DNA of 64,000 nucleotides, taken from positions 22,418-86,417 of the forward strand of contig WNNJ02003777.1 of the NCBI GenBank assembly GCA_012934845.2. The letters run 5' to 3'. This document shows, piece after piece, positions 41,701 through 52,329 of the stretch; the first letter of the stretch is position 1, and each line of letters opens with the position of its first letter. Source of the DNA: Pomphorhynchus laevis. Taxonomy: Eukaryota > Acanthocephala > Palaeacanthocephala > Echinorhynchida > Pomphorhynchidae. A program made the position numbers and the translations under genes. A model generated the notes under the pieces. The model searched no databases. It had not been told where the DNA came from and saw only the letters and a program-made list of their open reading frames with translations.

Positions 41701-42570
41701 ATCACCTTCTAAGAGTAACTGACAGAACACAGTACGGAGGCTGGACACATCGTCATTCATACGTGTTTGTGAGTTATTGGCTTTAATTCATGGATACCAC
41801 TAAATAGGATATTGCAAGATCTATTTGATGCGAACGGTAGTTAGTGGAAAGAGCGTTGTCCAAATAAATGCTTTGACCATTGGAAGGTAAATAATTTCCT
41901 GATTTATTCTTATTTATGTCCTTCTGTTTTCCATCGATGGCCCCACTCGAATCGCTACCTCTGATTTCACCCAATTGATGGTCTGTCTATCCAGCGTTTC
42001 GTGTAGGTTGCAATAGGGAGTTGCGCCATACCCTTTATTTGTTTACAGCTGGTGTAGTTTGTTCAGCATGAATGACCGATTTTTCTTTGTCCTGAAATGA
42101 TGACAGCATTTGAAGTTCGGCATTTGAAGTATTATCGTGTTGATGCGTAGATGACAGTGAAAGTATTTAATTCCGCAGTTCACATAGGTCAGGAGTTGAA
42201 CTATCATCTAATGGAAGCTTAACGACAGGATTAACGGTACAGGTTTTTATCGAAGTTTGATGGTCCGTACGGTCTTGAAAGACACGAACGTCATTTAAGT
42301 TGAGAGGTAACAATATATCACAACAATTCACATCACAATCAATATCTTCCACTAGTTTCATTTGGAGGGCCGAAATCATTGTGGCAGAACAAAAGCCGCA
42401 ATAAAAGTCCTTGCTCTTGAGTGATGACTCGGTATTTAAAGGAATGTCGACAATAGACCACATTTCACAGCCTTTATTGCAGCATTCGATCTCTAGCCGC
42501 TTATACGCGTTACGATTTTGCGTGATATGTATGGTGTTTGACCCTCTCTTCGAATTTGCTTTCTTTATTG
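38745..42570 (-). mobile_element. LINE Z (CR1 group): ORF1, partial endonuclease, RT
   Basis: In order on the minus strand: ORF1 pieces (42631-42167 with ECCNKGCEMWS...FYCGFCSA, a PHD-like zinc motif; 41760-41506 with FRLGKKVVEKPRLLKVVLSS, RRM-like), endonuclease N-terminal half (41177-40824), RT (40812-39853, then 39850-39600), thumb/C-terminus (39585-38919). The endonuclease half with GDFN and SDH is deleted: IADTDQLKLILQ runs straight into RESSYAAKSPAWIDSDV. The catalytic box reads FTDD instead of FADD. The 5' end is cut by the PLE at 42571. Inactive. Confidence 0.88.
39853..40812 (-). pseudogene. LINE Z RT, N-terminal and palm part
   Basis: 319 open codons: RNCLWKLHRSDSSFSARYKY, FWAYVRRNRTLNTEIKYVL (linker), DDIYPFLLKNLSRYLAPSLL, AIVVPIPKK, DYRPISLTSSLCKVLEKLIA, QHGFLPGRSWLTNLL and NVVFIDFSRAFDRVPHDSLV. 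These are RT blocks 0-3 of a CR1/Jockey-group LINE. The remainder of the palm follows out of frame. Confidence 0.88.
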
Positions 42571-44210
42571 TATGAATCAAATCAGCTAACTGAGTTACGT
42601 ATTTAATATAATTATAAAATAAACAAAACATAATAATTCTAAATCTAAATTTAATAATTAAATAATAAAATTAATAATTGTTTTAAGATTTTTTATAATT
42701 TAAATCAATTTAAAATAAAAAATTGAAATTTTAAATAAAAATCAATTTTTATGAATTGATTAATAAATAACAGACGTTGTATCAGAATAAGAATTAGAGG
42801 TCATCAGGAGGAACTGCTATACTATCAGGTTTCGATCCCTAACTCCTCTACCCAACATAGCAGTGGAACCAAATACGTGCTAAGGACGTATTTTCTCTGA
42901 TAAAACTATCTAGTATCTTATTCTAATACAAAGTATATTATTTATTATCCATCCATAAAAATTTGCCACTTAAGAGTTTAAATTTATTCTTTATATTATT
43001 GTGTTGATTTATATATTTTACTATTTTCTGCTTGATGTTATTTTTATAGTAACCTAGTTTAAAATATGTATCTATTAAATTATTTAAATGATTTTGAAGA
43101 AAGCCAATATCATTACATATTGTTGCAATTCTTAAAATTTCATTATTTAATGTATTATATTTTATATTATATGGTATGCATTGATACTCATGCAAAAATA
43201 TTTTCTTGTAAATTTACGTCATCTTTACGATATAAATTAATAGTAGTTTTAGTTAATGTTAATTTAATGTTCATATCTAGATAGACACCTTTATCATTAA
43301 TATTGATTTTGTTAAGAATAAGGCTACCTGGATAAATTTGTTCGCTTATTGAATAAAATTATTAGAATTAAATACACATATATCATCAATGTATCGAAAC
43401 ATATATTTCATATATTTATATTGTTTAGATTTAGTTTTTACACAGTTATGAACAAATTCATATTCTATAAAGCTTAAAAACAAGTCAGCTATAATTGGGC
43501 TACTATTACCACCCATTGGAACACCTTTTACTTGTCTAAATATAGATGTCTTTACTTTTAAATAATTTTGATTTATCAAAATATTTAAGGATTCTATTAA
43601 TTCAATTTTATCCATATATTTATATTTACTTAATGGTTTAATTTTTGTTAGATAGGCGTTATAATTATTATAACATATATATGTATATCTTTTTCCGAAT
43701 ATAAGATTAATTAATTTTACTAACGCTTCTTTAATATCTACTAAATCTAGATTTGTATAAAGCGTACTAAAATCGTATGTATTTATATTTTGAAAATTTA
43801 TTCCTTTTGTCTGTTCTAAAAATTCTTTTGTAGAATTAATACTGAAATAGTGTTTTATACCAGTATTAATTTCGATTACCTTGCAATATTTTTTAAATGT
43901 GCTTTAATTACTTTAAGTATTTTATTCATATAGACAGAAAGTGGTTTTAATGTACATTTAAACGCACTACATATGAACCTAGGTTTTATTGGATTTTTAT
44001 GTAATTTTGGATTCCAATATAATATAGGTATAGTTTTATTATCTAATTCAACCTTTATACCCTTTTTATCCATTATAGAACAGTGACTTGTAATAATTGT
44101 TTCTAAACTCAACTCACTACGTTCATATGTTGGATTTACATTTAAATCATTAGAATTAACCTCTTTCATTAGTATATCATAATAAAGCTTTTTGCATATA
44201 ATATTGAATA
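42571..44210 (-). mobile_element. PLE, 5'-truncated copy, inverted relative to the copy at 47-50.4 kb
   Basis: 3' end AATCAAATCAGCTAACTGAG at 42571. The terminal module with hairpin and pseudoknot is at 42780-42930. The RT is read as 44169-43876 (ERSELSLETIITSHCSIMDK, YWNPKLHKNPIKPRFICSAF), 43615-43346 ([33 protein letters not shown]) and 43195-42938. VPMGGNSSPIIADL and YIDD are the PLE RT boxes and are intact. Sequence identity with the plus copy ends at about 44203/48759, so the nuclease part is absent. It inserted into the ORF1 region of LINE Z. Confidence 0.9.
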
Positions 44211-44344
44211 GTTCGTATATGAATATAAATAGTTCGTAATATCCTTGAGATTGATATTTGATTGTAAGTAGTTACTGATCAAGAATATTTAAACTCAAAA
44301 ATTTTGAAAGTCATTTCGATCCTTGTTGGTTTTAATCAATTTTC

Positions 44345-47010
44345 ATACCTTTGAATCATCGGCAAAAGCTAAAACACTACAATCCTTAAGTAAATCTAGT
44401 AGCTGATTTATAAATATGTTAAACAACAAAGGGCCTAGGACTGATCTCTGTGGTACTCATGAGGTGATAGGACGATAAGACCATATACATTGGCCTACAT
44501 GAACAGCAAAGGATCTATCTTTAAGAAAATTTTGAATCCAACTTATGATGGAGCGATTGACATTATAAGACTCAAGGGAGAAAGCTAGCATTTTGTGGGG
44601 CACCCTATCAAAAAAAGTCCGATTAAAGTCAAGAAATATTACGTCGATACATTACACGTTAGCAACATGTCCAACCCAATCTTCACGAGCATGTAATAAG
44701 TTTGTAAGACATGAACGCCGAGGGCGAAATCCATGCTGTGTATTATTGAGAATTCTCAACGAACTCAAATGATCATATATGCGTCTGTTTAGTATGGGCT
44801 CAAGCACTTTGCATACAACACTAGTTAGACTTATTGCCCTATAGTTATTTGGATTATCTTTTTCACCATTTTTATAAATTGATAATACAATCGCTTTTTT
44901 CCAGTTAGCAGGTAACTTCGAGATGCGCAAGCTCAGCTCAAATATGGAGGCTAATGAGTCAGCCAGAACAAGAGCAAGTAACTTAAAAAGTTGGGGTGGA
45001 TATCATCTGGGCCTGCTGCTGATGATCTATATACCCTAGCCAATTCAACAAAAATCTCATGTGCTGTTATCGTTAAAACAGGAGACTCAATTTCTACCTG
45101 TTGTGAAGCTGCATCTGCACATACGCTAGAGAAAGCATATGGCGTTAGCTCAAAAGCGGACGCAAACACTTCTGCCATGCTGTCTGGCGATGTCACACGA
45201 GTGTTACCGTCTCTTAAAGATGAAATCGCTGGTAGCAGAGCTCTAGATCCTTTCACATAAGCCCCAAAATTTTTTGGTTCTGTATCAATTTGTAAAGCTA
45301 CTTGATCTTCAAAACTTTGCCATTTTGTAATCTTAAGGAGATTGACGAAATTACGGAACATTGCATACCGCTTTTTAAAATTATTCTGATGACAGCTTAG
45401 TTCAAATAGACGATTCCTATGTTTGAGAGCATATCTCAATTCAGTGTCAAACCAAAGAGGGTATTTAGCTTTACTTTTTGGTACTCTACGGAGTGGTGCA
45501 AACTTATTTGCAAGAGCTACTAAACCTGATTCAATAACATGCCACCTTACCTCAATGTCTTCACTAGCACAATTGAATGATGTTCATAGTGCCGCCTCCC
45601 GTAATGAGTCTTCAATTTGTTGCCAAGATCTTTTCGACACTATCAGATTTTCCACTTTTGGGATCATACACCTAAAAAAATAATTGAATAAGATCATGCA
45701 ATGATCGCTCAATCCAGTGGGAATCTGATAGCTCATATTAACCACACTTGTAATCAATTCGGAAAATACTAAATCTAGACAAGATTTCTGGTTTTGCGCG
45801 AATCTGGTGGCCGACTGCACATGTTGCTATAATATGAGATCATTTGTAAGAAAATTCAACAAATCCACATCTGATTTTGAAGAACCACTATTCAAAACAT
45901 AATTCCCGATGTGACCAGCTGAGGGGATATTAAAATCACCAACTAATAGATATTCTTAAAGCTCAGAACAGTGACTAATTAGTTTAGAGAATTCATGGTT
46001 CAATACAGATGAGTGTAGCGACCTATAGCACACGGAAATACCTAAGGGACCTCCTAAGTTTGAAACAACGACTGAGAGAAACTCCCACGTGCCCAGCTCA
46101 TTTTTAAAATTACGAGTGGAAATAATATTTAAGGATGTCGTAATATAGAGTGCAACACCTCCACACTTCCGAGAATCTCTATCAGCTCTCAACAAATTAT
46201 ATCCCATAAAAGCAATCGAACCATCGGAGATATCACGATGCAGCCATGTTTCAGTGAGAGCCAGGATCGCTGGTTCATTTGAGATGACCCATGCAATAAG
46301 TTCATCAAATTTTGGTAAAATACTCCTTAAATTAGTATAGGCGACACTAATAACCGATGCAGAGGGAAATTGAGTAGTAATGTTGGATGTGATATCAATG
46401 CGAACTAGATTTCCTAATTGTAAAAAGGATCCCCTCGAAGAATTCTACGAACTCACCAACGCACGAATAGTCGCCGACGAACTACCGGAAATTTCTTATC
46501 ATTAGATCAGTCTCTCCATTTGATCTTCTAAATGCTAGATTAGCACGAGCATTATTAAGCAATAATCTTTCTTCAACCGAGAGATCTCTAAAAATGTTTG
46601 TTATCTTACCTTTCAAGCGATAACCTCTAGCTAAAACTGCTCTTGTATTATCTGCAGAATCAAATACTACTTTAAGTAATCGTGGTTTATGTTGTGCTTT
46701 TTTACCAAGACGAAATAAGCTTTTGACATTGAGACTATGTGCAATATCCTATTCACCCTGAACAAATATATCCAAAAAGATCTTACGAATAGAAACTACG
46801 CCATCATCCACACGGGTCTAAACGTTGTCTGCAGAAGATTCATTGATGTAGCGAAAATTACGCGATTATTTCTGTTTCTAGCACGATTACTCGTATTGAT
46901 AATTTCAACAAATGTCTTATCTGTCATATTCTTGGATTTAATTTCATTTTTATTTCCGACTGCCACATCATTGCACACTAGCATCGTCTTTTGTCTGCGT
47001 TCGACTTAAA
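44345..47010 (-). mobile_element. LINE W (CR1 group): ORF1 end, endonuclease, RT
   Basis: Minus strand: the ORF1 end around 46800-46500 has LFRLGKKAQHKPRLLKVVFD, close to LINE Z. Endonuclease at 46207-45584 with LLRADRDSRKCGGVALYITT, LVGDFNIPSAGHIG and LSDHCMILFN (GDFN and SDH present). RT at 45439-44652 with FGAYVKGSRALLPAI, NPNNYRAISLTSVVCKVLEP and QHGFRPRRSCLTNLLHARED, then LAFADDSK at about 44360. The RT is cut right after the FADD box at about 44345. Frame changes occur between the domains. It is flanked on both sides by PLEs. Confidence 0.88.
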
Positions 47011-47080
47011 GGCTGCTTCGATACTAAACTAGGTGGCGACACCGAAAAAGCAACGTTAAAAATTATGACTTAAAAATTAC

Positions 47081-47638
47081 ATGTACTCAACTAGATTGGA
47101 AAAATACGAAGTACTAAAGATTTTAATTTTATATCTTCTAAAAGTAAAAAAATGTAAAGTTTGTGATGTTATAAATAATAATTGTATTGTAAGTAATACG
47201 ACAAACAAATGTTTTTCATTAAATATTAATAATAATTGTAACTGCAACATCGCAGGTGTAGTGTATCTAATACAATGTACATGTGGATTGCAATATATAG
47301 GAAAAACATATCAAATGTTAAAAACTAGGTTTAGGCAACACATATATAATATACAGCATAATAGTCAAACTATATTTCATAAACATATGAGATTAATAGG
47401 ACATGATATTAAAAACTGTAAATTATTTATTTTAGAACATATTATCGAAGAAAACATTTCAATATTAAATCAAAAACTATTAGAAAAAGAAGATTTTTGG
47501 ATTAAAACGCTTAATTCCATGTACCCATTAGGATTGAATGACGTGGTACAAGGAATTGGCAGAAGTAGTATAATACATAATAAACAACTATATTATAATA
47601 ATCCGGTTAAACGCAAAGCCAAGAAGTCATGGCGATAA
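47081..47638 (+). CDS. PLE GIY-YIG endonuclease ORF
   Basis: 185 open codons, with earlier in-frame codons possible. Cysteine pairs CKVC and CNCN precede GVVYLIQCTCGLQYIGKTYQ, so the GIY and YIG halves are separated by a CxC, the Zn-binding variant reported for permuted PLEs. RFRQHIYNI holds the conserved Arg. The downstream Glu candidate is in EDFWIKTLNSMYPLGLNDV. The C-terminus is basic (KRKAKKSWR). It nicks target DNA to prime reverse transcription. The RT frame follows after the foldback insertion, not in the same frame. Confidence 0.85.
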   Translation: MYSTRLEKYEVLKILILYLLKVKKCKVCDVINNNCIVSNTTNKCFSLNINNNCNCNIAGVVYLIQCTCGLQYIGKTYQMLKTRFRQHIYNIQHNSQTIFHKHMRLIGHDIKNCKLFILEHIIEENISILNQKLLEKEDFWIKTLNSMYPLGLNDVVQGIGRSSIIHNKQLYYNNPVKRKAKKSWR

Positions 47639-47657
47639 AAGGAATAAGAAAAATAGA

Positions 47658-47886
47658 TAATAAACACTAAACCCATTATCTTCTTCCATTTCAAATATAT
47701 AGTTATTACAGGAACAAAGAGGCAGGAAAAATTATCCTTTATTTGATAAAAATTCTATATTTCGACAGCTCCTGTTATCATCAGGATTACAATTGTAATC
47801 CTGATGATAACAGGAGCTTACGAAATATAGAATTTTTATCAAATAAGGGATAATTTTTTCTGCTTCTTTGTTACTGCAATAACTAT
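47658..47886. mobile_element. foldback (palindromic) element 2 inserted in the PLE
   Basis: Almost perfect palindrome from ATATAGTTATTACAGGAAC (about 47697) to GTTACTGCAATAACTATAT (about 47886), centred on TTACAATTGTAA (47787-47798). Each arm carries CTGATGATAACAGGAGC then CGAAATATAG: CTGATGA at 47801-47807 with GAAA at 47822-47825 on plus, and the mirrored core at 47784-47760 on minus. The 14-mer ATAAGAAAAATAGA flanks the insertion on both sides (47644-47657, 47887-47900), as a target duplication would. 47658-47696 is a non-palindromic flank inside the insertion. Confidence 0.85.
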
Positions 47887-47921
47887 ATAAGAAAAATAGA
47901 CTTAAAAATATTAAAAAAGAT

Positions 47922-49970
47922 ATGTATATAAATGAACAATTAGAAATATTAAAACAACTTTTAAGTGATAATAAGCTAAAAGATCTTTATGTAAATATAA
48001 GAAGTTTTTCTAAAGATATCATATGTTCAATAAATCAAAAATTAATTAACGACTATGATAGGCTAAGTTGTATAATAGACAGTTATTGTAATACAAAATA
48101 CTATAATCGTACAATAAATGTTAATAATAACAATAGAAAATATACATTAACCATAAACTTCATTAATAAATGTATAGATAACATAAATATAGCCGGACTT
48201 TTAAATAATTCTAAAAGTAAAGAAATAATAGGGTCAGATTTAAGTAAATATATTCCTAAAATAAGGTATAAACTCCTACCACCATTAGGACGAAAAATTT
48301 GTAATTATAATAAAGAATTAAAATCAATATGTAACGATAATATTAGAAACATAATGGAAACAGAATGCAATTGTAAAAGTCTTAGTTTTGATAAAATAAA
48401 TGAACATATATGTACCCATAATCTAGAATTAATTGAAAATTGTGAATTAAGAAAGCTGCTATCAAAAGGGTATAAATATAGATTAAATAACAACAACGAC
48501 AAAAATAAAATTTACAGTTCGTTATATAATAACTTAAATGATTACTTTAGTAAGCTGATTAATAGTGAAAGCTCGAATATATCTAAGATAAACATTTGGA
48601 AAACTTATATATTAGATAAAATTAGAGAGAAAATGAAAATAACAAACAATTATAAAAGGAAAGATAAAATTAATAAAGATATGTATAAAGAACTTACTAA
48701 ATTAAAGGATAACTATATAATAACAACTATTGATAAAGCTAGTAATAACTTTGTCTTCATATGCAAAAAGCTTTATTATGATATACTAATGAAAGAGGTT
48801 AATTCTAATGATTATAAATGTAAATCCAACATATGAACGTAGTGAGTTGAGTTTAGAAACAATTATTACAAGTCACTGTTCTATAATGGATAAAAAGGGT
48901 ATAAAGGTTGAATTAGATAATAAAACTATACCTATATTATATTGGAATCCAAAATTACATAAAAATCCAATAAAACCTAGGTTCATATTTAGTGCGTTTA
49001 AATGTACATTAAAACCACTTTCTGTCTATATGAATAAAATACTTAAAGTAATTAAAGCACATTTTAAAAAATATTGCAAGGTAATCGAAATTAATACTGG
49101 TATAAAACACTATTTCAGTATTAATTCTACAAAAGAATTTTTAGAACAGACAAAAGGAATAAATTTTCAAAATATAAATACATACGATTTTAGTACGCTT
49201 TATACAAATCTAGATTTAGTAGATATTAAAGAAGCGTTAGTAAAATTAATTAATCTTATATTCGGAAAAAGATATACATATATATGTTATAATAATTATA
49301 ACGCCTATCTAACAAAAATTAAACCATCAAATAAATATAAATATATGGATAAAATTGAATTAATAGAATCCTTAAATATTTTGATAAATCAAAATTATTT
49401 AAAAGTAAAGACATCGATATTTAGACAAGTAAAAGGTGTTCAAATGGGTGGGGTAATAGTAGCCCAATTATAGCTGACTTGTTTTAAAGCTTTATAGAAT
49501 ATGAATTTGTTCATAACTGTGTAAAAACTAAATCTAAACAATATAAATATATGAAATATATGTTTCGATACATTGATGATATATGTGTATTTAATTCTAA
49601 TAATTTTTATTCAATTAGTAAACAAATTTATCCAGAAAGCCTTATTCTTAACAAAATCAATATTAATGATAAAGAAGGCGTATATCTAGATATGAACATT
49701 AAAATAACATTAACTAAAACTACTATTAATTTGCAAGAAACATATTTTTGCATGAGCACTCATGCATACCATATAATATAAAATATAATACATTAAATAA
49801 TGAAATTTTAAGAATTGCAACAATATGTAATGATATTGGCTTTCTTCAAAATCATTTAAATAATTTAATAGATACATATTTTAAACTAGGTTACTATAAA
49901 AATAACATCAAGCAGAAAATAGTAAAATATATAAATCAACACATAATAAAAAGAATAAATTTAAACTCTT
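47922..49970 (+). pseudogene. PLE reverse transcriptase region
   Basis: 47922-48836 (304 codons) is the Lys/Asn-rich N-terminal part, ending in DNYIITTIDKASNNFVFICK, which matches PLE block KADKGG-like. 48808-49473 carries YWNPKLHKNPIKPRFIFSAF, NTYDFSTLYTNLDL (RT motif with Asp) and FRQVKGVQMGGV. 49551-49781 carries [16 protein letters not shown], the YIDD catalytic box. 49748-49972 carries the last RT segment. Stops or frame changes separate the pieces near 48810, 49455 and 49760. The MGG box here lacks the NSSP seen in the copy at 43.5 kb. Confidence 0.85.
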
Positions 49971-50019
49971 AAGTGGCAAATTTTTTGGATGGATAATAAA
50001 TAATATACTTTGTATTAGA

Positions 50020-50375
50020 ATAAGATACTAGATAGTTTTATCAGAGAAAATACGTCCTTAGCACGTATTTGGTTCCACTGCTATGTTGGGTAGAGGAGTT
50101 AGGGATCGAAACCTGATAGTATAGCAGTTCCTCCTGATGACCTCTAATTCTTATTCTGATACAACGTCTGTTATTTATTAATCAATTCATAAAAATGATT
50201 TTTATTTTAAATTTCAATTTTTTATTTTAACTTGATTTAAATTATAAAAAATCTAAAAACAATTATTAATTTTATTATTTAATTATTAAATTTAGATTTA
50301 GAATTATTATGTTTTGTTTATTTTATAATTATATTAAATACGTAGACTCAGTTAGCTGATTTGATTCTTTGGTCG
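50020..50375 (+). ncRNA. structured 3' module of the PLE (hairpin + pseudoknot candidate)
   Basis: Hairpin AAATACGT (50048-50055) / ACGTATTT (50063-50070), 7-nt loop. Directly after it, GGTTCC (50071-50076) can pair with GGGATC (50102-50107), and CTGCTAT (50078-50084) with ATAGCAG (50121-50127). The two stems interleave, giving an H-type pseudoknot. The copy at 21.2 kb has AAATACAT/ATGTATTT, GGCCCC/GGGGCC and CTGCTATG/CATAGCAG, that is, paired changes. CTCCTGATGACCTCTAATTC follows, then the AT-rich tail. Function unknown; possibly RT recognition of its template or RNA processing. Confidence 0.6.
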
Positions 50376-52327
50376 AACAGGAGTAGAAATTAATATATTG
50401 TTGTTATGACTGTGTTCCGCGAATATGCCAAATAAATGTAAAGTACATTTATATGGTAATACTCTCAGGTGTAACTTTATCCTTGTTGTTTGCCATCACA
50501 GTGATGTCATTGATATACTTCTTCGTTTATACACTGTCCGTGAATGTATATGTCCTCGTGTCCAAATGCGAGTTGAGCTTGAAGCATCTATTACGTCTGG
50601 TTCCTCTTTTGAATTAGAGTGTAACGACATCAGCGTAGTGATTTTGCTCTGGCATATGCTAGATTCTTTGTCAATAATTTGTTCTTGAAATCAAGGTATC
50701 GTTAAGTTAAAATGAGCATTGTCCTTTGATGATGTCAATGAACTACAAAATACGATTGACGCAATACAAAAACCACATATGAATTTCCTTCTAATCAATG
50801 TATCAGCATCTTTGTGTGGAACAGTTACTGTAGTCCAGACATTGCAGCCATCACCATCACATCCTACTTGTCTTGATATGGATTCGTAATGTCGTTTCCC
50901 TTACGTCTGCCCGTAATTGTAATTGTATATAGTTATTGTGTATTTATGCTGTTAAATTATTTGTTTGTAAGTAATTTTAATCAAGAATTTTTAAACCGAT
51001 TTTCTTCAAAAATCGTTTTTCTTGAATTGTTCTTCTGAAATTGATTTTTGAAATCGTTTGTCTGAAATCCTTCTTCTGAAATCTTTCTTCCCAAATCGGT
51101 CTTCCGAAATCGTTCTTTGTATATTATTTATTGTATGTATTTATATATTGTATGTTATGATATAAAAAACTTTTTAATGCCAAAATATAAAATACGTAGA
51201 ATCAGTTATCTGATTTATTTTATATTTTACTTGTAGATAAACTTCGAGAAAAACCATGTAAGAGATCGGAAATTTGACAAATAAAAATTATATTCCTTTT
51301 TGTTTGAAATTAAAAACAACCAACATAGATATTTTTAAGTCTTGTTGATACCTGCTGAAATTGCGATTTAAGTATAAATTTCGTAAATTATATTGAACTG
51401 TGCTTTTTATTGTCTATCTCTCTATACATATGAAATAAAAACAAATTCTAGCCATTGCAAAATAACTACAATAAAAATAGTTGAAATATAAGCACGTGTG
51501 TGGTTTTTAGAAAGGTTTTAAAATATAAGTATCTTGCCTGCTGGAGAAACCTCAAATATCAAAATTAATAGATTTTTTTGTTTGACTGTTGCCGCTTCTT
51601 CGTAGACATCGTCACGTATTTTATTTGATTAAATTGACACTTTTATTTTAAATTTTATTGTTTTTGAGCAAATATCATCATTCGTGTGGTATGGAAGCTC
51701 TCAAACACTGTAGCATTTGTATTTGAGCATCAATGTAGAAACACGAATTGGATAACCATTATGATGTGTTTGTGACTGCTTGCAATGTGATATACTAACG
51801 AAACATACAGCAACACCGTCTCATCCCCGTCCTATTCATTACACGTGTTTAGTTGTACTTTTGCGAATGGCAAAACTGCCAAACTAAAAAACTTAAATAC
51901 TTTCGATCTTTCATTGAAAGTAATGTGTGAATAAAATCGAAACAAAATTAGTATTTTTGCTTTTACAATGACTCTTGCTGATCCTATCCGTTGTTCGTAA
52001 ATTTAATCATTGCATTTTTACAGCAGTGAAGCTGAAGTTATAAATATAAAAACAAATGGTAGTTTCTGTTGTTCCAATTTAAAATTGCTGTTCAAGTATC
52101 ACTCTTTCATCCTCTTAGTTCAAATTCAATTAAGATACGGAAAGTTGGAATTTTATCAAATGTTCAGATGAGTATTGCATAACTCTACTGATTTTGCTGC
52201 ACATATGATCAATTGTCCGAACTGACAATTGCTGAACAAATATTTAACATTGGATTGGTTTTGAGTATTAATTTGTTTTAAAATTGTTATGACATCTCTA
52301 TTTTGAGTACTCGTCATACTTTTACAG
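50376..52327. other. gene-free stretch with a short degenerate tandem repeat and a PLE-tail remnant
   Basis: 50990-51120 repeats TTCTTCTGAAATCGTT-like units of about 13-16 bp. 51165-51225 contains ACGTAGAATCAGTTATCTGA, a decayed PLE 3' end. The ORF at 50425-50688 has no recognisable motif. The stretch before 52328 should include intron or promoter sequence of the ORF that follows. Confidence 0.45.
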
Positions 52328-52329
52328 TT

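Larger units (their letters stand above)
47040..50375 (+). mobile_element. permuted (Naiad-like) Penelope-like element, longest copy
   Basis: Order: GIY-YIG nuclease ORF (47081-47638), foldback insertion (47658-47886), RT region (47922-49970), structured terminal module and AT-rich tail ending TCAGTTAGCTGATTTGATT at 50375. Nuclease upstream of RT is the reverse of canonical PLEs and equals the layout described for Naiad/Chlamys-type PLEs. The RT is broken by at least two frame changes, so this copy is probably inactive. PLEs act in the nucleus by target-primed reverse transcription. Its 3' 1.6 kb is an inverted near-duplicate of 42571-44203. Confidence 0.88.

Noticed and set aside
47658-47886. 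CRISPR-like or attachment-site interpretation of the palindromes
   Set aside because: There are no spaced direct repeats or cas genes; the structure is a single long inverted repeat in a eukaryotic sequence.
50040-50170. Complete hammerhead or HDV-like ribozyme in the PLE terminal module
   Set aside because: CTGATGA and GAAA both occur, but in the wrong order for a hammerhead. The interleaved stems resemble HDV topology, but there is no P4, no suitable loop for P1.1 and no P3 pairing. Kept only as an unnamed pseudoknot.
50425-50688. 87-codon ORF as a host gene
   Set aside because: No recognisable domain, no nearby splice or poly(A) context; a chance frame cannot be excluded.
52303-52329. 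Start of the unknown ORF at 52303
   Set aside because: The codon there is TTG. A eukaryotic start or a splice acceptor (CTTTTACAG) just after it is more plausible.
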